Assembly (NCBI GenBank): GCA_025464045.1
Contig: JAODBQ010000585.1
Location: 1 to 10,126, forward strand
From: Ilumatobacteraceae bacterium
GTDB taxonomy: Bacteria > Actinomycetota > Acidimicrobiia > Acidimicrobiales > Ilumatobacteraceae
DNA length: 10,126 nucleotides
Reading direction: 5' to 3'
Shown here piece by piece: positions 6,815 to 10,126 of the stretch; position 1 is the stretch's first letter, and the number at the start of each line of letters is the position of its first letter. Both the position numbers and the translations under genes were made by a program. The notes under the pieces were generated by a model. It searched no databases. It was not told the origin of the DNA and saw only the letters and a list, made by a program, of their open reading frames with translations.

Positions 6815-8359
6815 ATGGACGACGCAACGATCGATCAGCTCCACGAGGCCCGCGAACGCGCCTACGACGGCGCCCGCCCGGAGACGGTGGCGAAGGTCCA
6901 CGCGCGGGGCCGGCTGACCGCCAGAGAGCGCATCGACGCGGTCATCGATCCCGGCTCGTTCGTCGAGACGGGTGTGCTCGCCGGCGCGGACGACGAGCCC
7001 GCGGGGGGACTCGTCGCCGGGCTCGCCACCGTGTTCGGCAAGACGATCTCGATCTCGTCGTACGACTACTCGGTGTGGGGCGGCACGCAGACCGGGATCA
7101 ACCACTCGAAGATCGACCGGATCATGGACCTCGCGATCCGCTACCGGTGGCCGTTCGTGTGCTTCGCCGACGGTGGCGGCGCGCGAGCGCAGGGCCTGCG
7201 CGGCGGGGCCGCCGGCTTCGGCGGGGCGGCGATGCTGCACGAGGTCGGCACGTTCGACGGCATGGCCCTGCTCTCGGGACTGGTCCCGACGGTGTCCGTC
7301 GTCTCCGGTCGTTCGTTCGCCGGCAACGCCAGCATCGCCGGGATGTCGGACGTGGTGTTCGCCACCCGCGGCAGCGCGATCGGCATCGGTGGCCCGCCGC
7401 TCGTCGAGGCGGCACTCGGGATCGAGATGACGCCCGAGGAGCTCGGCCCGTCGGAGATGCACGAGCAGAACGGCGGCATCGACCTGCTCATCGACAACGA
7501 TGCCGAGGGAGCCGCGCTCGTGCGCCGCTACCTGTCGTACTTCCTCGTCGAGCGCACCGAGTTCACACGGTCGCCGACGCACGACACGATCCGCGCGATC
7601 GTCCCTGACAACCGCCGTGGCGTGTACGACATGCGCAAGGTCGTGCGCGCGCTCACCGACGAGGACAGCGTGTTCGAGCTGCGCCCGGCGTGGGGCACCG
7701 CGGCGATCACCGCGCTCGCGCGGATGGGCGGTCACGCGGTGGCGATCATCGCCAACCAACCGCTGTCGCCGATCGCCGGGGCGATCGACTCCAACGCCGC
7801 GGACAAGCTCGCCCGGTTCATCCGGCTCGCCGACGCGTACGACCTCCCGATCGTGTCGCTGATGGACAACCCCGGGTTCATGTTGGGACCACAGGCAGAA
7901 CGCGCCGGCATCGCCCGCCACCACGCCCGACCGCTGATGGCCCAGGTCCATCGCACCGTACCGCTCTTCCTCGTGCACATCCGCAAGGCCTACGGGCTCG
8001 GGCCGATGGCGATGGGCGGCATGTTCCAACCGACCGACCTGCGCTTGGGGTGGCCCACCGTCGAAGCCGGCGGGATGTCGCTCGAGGGTGCCGCAGCGCT
8101 GATCCAGCGCAGGGAGGCGCGGCCGACGCTGCCCGCCGACGGCGACGGCGGCGCCGGCGGTCCCTCGGACAGGGACCGCCGCGACGAGCTCGCCGCGAGC
8201 ATGCGCGAGGGCAGCCTCGCTCTCAGCGCGGCGCGCCGGTACGCGTACGACGAGGTGATCGATCCCGCTGAGACACGGGACCGCATCGTGCGCACGCTCG
8301 AGCTCCTCCCGCGCCCGGCCGCACGCGACCGCAAGAAGCACTACATCGACACCTGGTAG
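6815..8359 (+). CDS. Acyl-CoA carboxylase carboxyltransferase (beta) subunit
   Basis: This 514-residue protein has the two crotonase-like halves of biotin-dependent carboxyltransferases (AccD/PccB type), which move CO2 from carboxybiotin to the alpha or gamma carbon of an acyl-CoA. The N half carries GGGARAQG (120-127), the counterpart of SGGAR-x-QEG, and GRSFAGNASIAGMSD from 165. The C half carries GAIDSNAADKLARF, LMDNPGFMLGP and RKAYGLGPMAMGG (390-402). The AGN wording and GAIDS-x-AADK segment recall the carboxyltransferase domain of single-chain actinobacterial long-chain acyl-CoA carboxylases, rather than classic PccB, whose equivalent has a Gly-Gly pair. A Gly/Asp/Arg-rich linker near 444-459 precedes the C-terminal helix. 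No biotin carboxylase or biotin carrier gene lies in the window, so it must borrow one or act differently. It is the third gene of the operon; the substrate is unknown. Confidence 0.9.
   Translation: MDDATIDQLHEARERAYDGARPETVAKVHARGRLTARERIDAVIDPGSFVETGVLAGADDEPAGGLVAGLATVFGKTISISSYDYSVWGGTQTGINHSKIDRIMDLAIRYRWPFVCFADGGGARAQGLRGGAAGFGGAAMLHEVGTFDGMALLSGLVPTVSVVSGRSFAGNASIAGMSDVVFATRGSAIGIGGPPLVEAALGIEMTPEELGPSEMHEQNGGIDLLIDNDAEGAALVRRYLSYFLVERTEFTRSPTHDTIRAIVPDNRRGVYDMRKVVRALTDEDSVFELRPAWGTAAITALARMGGHAVAIIANQPLSPIAGAIDSNAADKLARFIRLADAYDLPIVSLMDNPGFMLGPQAERAGIARHHARPLMAQVHRTVPLFLVHIRKAYGLGPMAMGGMFQPTDLRLGWPTVEAGGMSLEGAAALIQRREARPTLPADGDGGAGGPSDRDRRDELAASMREGSLALSAARRYAYDEVIDPAETRDRIVRTLELLPRPAARDRKKHYIDTW
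8155..8181. repeat. Perfect 11-bp hairpin inside the carboxyltransferase gene
   Basis: CGGCGGTCCCT at 8155-8165 is the exact reverse complement of AGGGACCGCCG at 8171-8181, with a five-base loop. It encodes part of a Gly/Asp/Arg linker (about residues 447-456) between the catalytic body and the C-terminal helix. It could be a scar of a small inserted palindromic element or an RNA structure that slows elongation. Confidence 0.6.
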
Positions 8360-8360
8360 C

Positions 8361-8413
8361 GACGGGCACGGCCGCCGACGGGTGCGGGTCTCTAAGTTTG
8401 CCGGGTGCCCGTC
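8361..8413. promoter_or_regulatory. Spaced inverted repeat flanking the lipid-kinase promoter and start codon
   Basis: GACGGGCAC at 8361-8369 is the exact reverse complement of GTGCCCGTC at 8405-8413, separated by 35 bases. The left arm begins right after the carboxyltransferase stop codon; the right arm begins with the GTG start of the lipid kinase. The -10 box lies between them. In a read-through message the stem would bury the start codon; in DNA the arms might bind a regulator. Either role is inference. Confidence 0.45.
8393..8398 (+). promoter_or_regulatory. -10 box for a leaderless lipid-kinase transcript
   Basis: TAAGTT fits TANNNT and ends six bases before the GTG at 8405, the usual spacing for an mRNA that begins on its start codon in Actinomycetota. 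No purine-rich ribosome binding site precedes the GTG. No -35 box is recognisable. Confidence 0.6.
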
Positions 8414-9526
8414 TCCGACCTCCGCCGAATCGTCCACGCCCTGCCCCGATCCGCAGCGCCCGACGGCGGCGGCAACGGGCATCGCCGGCGCCAGGTGATC
8501 GTCGCCACGGCAGTTGCGGCCGCGCCCGCGCTCCTGATCAGGAAGGCCTGGCCCCCGAGCGCACACGGCGCGGCCGAGTCGTTGCAGGCAACGGTGCCGG
8601 CGCTGCCCGGTGGCGAGGGCCTGACGGTGGTCGTCAACCGGGCCTCGGGATCGGCGGCCGGCGCCGGTGAGGAGATCGCCGCGCTGCTCCCCCAGGCGCG
8701 GATCGTGCCGTGGGATCCCGGCGACGGCCCCGAAGCGCTGGAGACGGTGGTCAGCGACGACGTGCAGGCACTCGGCGTCGCCGGCGGCGACGGCACGTGC
8801 GCCTCGGTGGCCGGCATCGCACTGGCCCACGACCTGCCGCTGGCCGTCTTCGCCGCGGGGACGTTGAACCACTTCGCCAAGGCGCTCGGGTTGCTCGAGT
8901 TCGCCGACACCGCCCGCTGCGTGGAGTCGGGCTCGGGAGGTGCGGTGGACGTCGCCCGGCTCGGCGGGGTCGCGTTCCTCAACACCGCGTCGATCGGGAT
9001 GTACCCGGAGTTCGTCGCCGAGCGCGATCGCCTCGCCGCCAGGTTCGGCAAGGCCGTCGCCGCGATCCTCGCGCTCCCGCACACGTTCCACTCGGCGACG
9101 CCGATCGACGTGAAGCTGAACGGCACGCCGGCCTCGGTGTGGACGGTCTTCATCGGCAACGGCCACTACACCCCGCGAGGCCTCGTGTCCTCGCACCGGG
9201 ATCACATGGCGGACGGGTTGCTCGACGTGCAGATCATCTACGACCGCGGACGACTCTCGCGGACGCGGGCGACCATCGGCTCGCTGCTCGGCCACGTGGA
9301 GCGCTCCGGGGTCTACGGCTCGATGCACACCCGATCGCTCGACGTCGAGATGGAGACCGAGGAGCTGATGGTCGCGCACGACGGCGAGATCACCGAGCCG
9401 AAGCGCTCGGTGCGCTTCGATCTCGCCCCTCGGCACGTGCGCGTCTACCGGGTCTGGAAGGACCGCGTCCCCGGCCCCGACCCGCGCCCTGGCCCCGGTC
9501 GAGCGGCGCGCCGCCGGGAGCGTTGA
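8405..9526 (+). CDS. Diacylglycerol kinase-family lipid kinase (YegS/DagK-like)
   Basis: This 373-residue protein has the diacylglycerol-kinase catalytic fold, whose members phosphorylate diacylglycerol, sphingoid or related lipids with ATP at the inner membrane face. Visible motifs are the opening strand TVVVNRASG (74-82), the nucleotide-binding GGDGT (127-131), GTLNHFAKALG (152-162), SIGMYPEFV, and the late DGE (326-328) in the metal/active-site region. The N-terminus has a basic RRR followed by one hydrophobic segment (about 31-45) and RKAWP. It resembles the end of the PAP2 phosphatase domain plus connector found in actinobacterial PAP2-DAGK fusions, but the PAP2 domain itself is missing, as the upstream gene ends only 45 bases earlier. 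The GTG start fits the -10 box at 8393. The C-terminal tail is Pro/Arg/Gly-rich. It is probably a separate transcript and has no clear link to the CoA genes. The lipid substrate is unknown. Confidence 0.88.
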   Translation: MPVSDLRRIVHALPRSAAPDGGGNGHRRRQVIVATAVAAAPALLIRKAWPPSAHGAAESLQATVPALPGGEGLTVVVNRASGSAAGAGEEIAALLPQARIVPWDPGDGPEALETVVSDDVQALGVAGGDGTCASVAGIALAHDLPLAVFAAGTLNHFAKALGLLEFADTARCVESGSGGAVDVARLGGVAFLNTASIGMYPEFVAERDRLAARFGKAVAAILALPHTFHSATPIDVKLNGTPASVWTVFIGNGHYTPRGLVSSHRDHMADGLLDVQIIYDRGRLSRTRATIGSLLGHVERSGVYGSMHTRSLDVEMETEELMVAHDGEITEPKRSVRFDLAPRHVRVYRVWKDRVPGPDPRPGPGRAARRRER

Positions 9527-9542
9527 CACGCCGCTCGACCGG
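9495..9542 (+). terminator. Strong hairpin spanning the lipid-kinase stop codon
   Basis: CCGGTCGAGCGGCG at 9495-9508 is the exact reverse complement of 9529-9542, giving a 14-bp stem with a 20-base loop that contains the stop codon (9524-9526). No T-tract follows, so it would be a U-poor actinobacterial-type terminator or an RNA-stabilising 3' structure. The left arm also overlaps a 12-base palindrome (9503-9514) that could form a competing structure. Confidence 0.55.
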
Positions 9543-9558
9543 CCACGGGCGGGAGCGC

Positions 9559-9587
9559 TTGCGTCCGAACGGCGCCGGGAGGATGCT
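9559..9587 (+). promoter_or_regulatory. Promoter candidate for the flavin protein gene
   Basis: TTGCGT at 9559-9564 and GATGCT at 9582-9587 are 17 bases apart, and the -10-like hexamer ends six bases before the GTG at 9594. The -10 box keeps the two most conserved positions (A2 and T6) but lacks the first T. Position after the strong hairpin at 9495-9542 supports a separate transcript. Confidence 0.4.
9577..9583 (+). promoter_or_regulatory. Purine-rich ribosome binding site candidate before the flavin protein gene
   Basis: GGGAGGA lies ten bases before the GTG at 9594. It competes with the leaderless reading of the same region, since it overlaps the putative -10 box; only one of the two can be right. 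Confidence 0.35.
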
Positions 9588-9593
9588 GCGAAC

Positions 9594-10064
9594 GTGCTCG
9601 ATGCCGACATGCAACGCGTCGTCCGCCAGCAACGCCTGGGTTACGTGGCGTCGGTGTGCCCTGACGGGACGCCGAACCTCTCGCCGAAGGGCACGACGGC
9701 CGTCTGGGACGACGAGCACCTCGTGTTCGCCCACCTGCACTCGCCGCAGACGGTGGCCAACATCGAAGGCGGCAACCCGGTCGTCGAGGTCAACGTCGTC
9801 GACCCGATCCTGCGACGCGGGTACCGCTTCAAGGGCCGCGCGAGCGTGCACCGCGAGGGTGCGGTGTTCGAGTCCGGCTGCCACTTCTACGGGGCGCGAA
9901 GTGGGCTCGCAGCGGACCGGATCGAGGCGATCGTGCTCATCCGGGTCGAGCACGTGGCCGCGGTGATCTCGCCCGCCTACGACGACGGTTCCAGCCCGGA
10001 GGAGGTCGAGCAACGATCGTTGGCGATGTACGGGCTGCGGCGCACCGGTCCCGAGGAGGGCTGA
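9594..10064 (+). CDS. Pyridoxamine 5'-phosphate oxidase-family flavin-binding protein
   Basis: This 156-residue protein has the split-barrel flavin-binding pattern: a short N-terminal helix, then LGYVASVCPDGTPNLSPKG (15-33), a dd-hLvFAhlhS segment with QTVANIEGGNPVVEVNVV, and GYRFKGRASV. Family members of this size bind FMN (or in actinobacteria F420) as dimers and act as small-molecule oxidoreductases or detoxifying enzymes; the PNLSPKG strand normally contacts the flavin phosphate region. A true role in vitamin B6 synthesis is unlikely because the protein is short. The GTG start precedes the usual N-terminal helix; a later ATG (codon 6) is possible but would shorten that helix. The gene ends tail to tail with a minus-strand gene, their stop codons lying eight bases apart. 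Confidence 0.85.
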   Translation: MLDADMQRVVRQQRLGYVASVCPDGTPNLSPKGTTAVWDDEHLVFAHLHSPQTVANIEGGNPVVEVNVVDPILRRGYRFKGRASVHREGAVFESGCHFYGARSGLAADRIEAIVLIRVEHVAAVISPAYDDGSSPEEVEQRSLAMYGLRRTGPEEG

Positions 10065-10075
10065 CCGGCGGTCAG
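10061..10075. terminator. Small hairpin built from two convergent stop codons
   Basis: CTGACC (10061-10066) and GGTCAG (10070-10075) pair around GGC. The left arm carries the TGA of the plus-strand flavin gene and the right arm the TGA of the minus-strand gene. It may be a short bidirectional terminator, but a 6-bp stem without T-tract is weak evidence. Confidence 0.3.
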
Positions 10076-10126
10076 GTGGTGAGGAAGGGTTGCAGCGCGT
10101 CGGCGACGGTCGCGAGCGCGTCGAGG
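10072..10126 (-). CDS. C-terminal end of a minus-strand protein (partial)
   Basis: Reading the minus strand gives LDALATVADALQPFLTT followed by TGA (10074-10072). The frame is open to the right edge with strong G/C third positions. The ending DALQPFL is reminiscent of the last helix of alpha/beta hydrolases, but 17 residues are too few for a family call. It converges on the flavin gene with only seven bases between the two stop codons. Confidence 0.55.
   Translation of the reverse strand, partial: LDALATVADALQPFLTT

Noticed and set aside
5579..9610. Very long minus-strand open frame (1343 codons) antisense to four genes
   Set aside because: It is composed of Arg/His/Asp/Val-rich sequence without any domain and mirrors the codon positions of well-identified plus-strand genes. 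Long antisense frames arise in very GC-rich DNA because stop codons are rare.
1..10126. CRISPR array, tRNA, rRNA, insertion sequence or prophage genes
   Set aside because: No regularly spaced direct repeats, no tRNA-like cloverleaf, no transposase or integrase motifs and no terminal inverted repeats with target duplications were found by reading both strands.

Overview
The window looks like part of a very GC-rich actinobacterial chromosome carrying acyl-CoA catabolism genes. Coding third positions are almost all G or C. Two genes begin directly at a GTG or ATG 6 to 8 bases after a TANNNT -10 box, the leaderless arrangement common in Actinomycetota. The Asp-rich, CoA-transferase-rich style would fit an Acidimicrobiia-like or mycobacteria-related lineage, but the placement is inference only.

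Layout. Bases 1-229 hold no supported gene, only two hairpins. A 776-residue protein follows (230-2560) made of two family III (CaiB/BaiF) CoA-transferase units in tandem. Next is a type I Baeyer-Villiger monooxygenase closely resembling phenylacetone monooxygenase (2707-4338). A tight three-gene set comes next: a compact family III CoA-transferase-like protein (4443-5573), a full-length family III CoA-transferase (5570-6811, GTGA overlap) and a biotin-type acyl-CoA carboxyltransferase (6815-8359, whose ribosome binding site overlaps the previous stop codon). Separately started genes follow: a diacylglycerol-kinase-family lipid kinase (8405-9526) and a pyridoxamine-phosphate-oxidase-like flavin protein (9594-10064). 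The tail of a minus-strand gene enters at the right edge (10072-10126).

The most interesting signal is a repeated design among the CoA transferases. In the fusion protein the N-terminal unit has Gln at the position of the catalytic Asp, while the C-terminal unit keeps Asp. In the overlapping gene pair the first protein has Arg there and the second keeps Asp. The two Asp-less units share sequence features with each other, and so do the two Asp-bearing units. The window therefore seems to hold two versions of one 'inactive plus active' heterodimer, one fused and one split.

Together the genes suggest breakdown of a ketone- or carboxylate-bearing organic compound: the monooxygenase would turn a ketone into an ester or lactone, CoA transferases would activate the resulting acids, and the carboxyltransferase would carboxylate an acyl-CoA using a biotin carboxylase/carrier encoded elsewhere. 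The substrate cannot be read from the sequence. The lipid kinase and the flavin protein appear to be separate transcription units without an evident link to this pathway.
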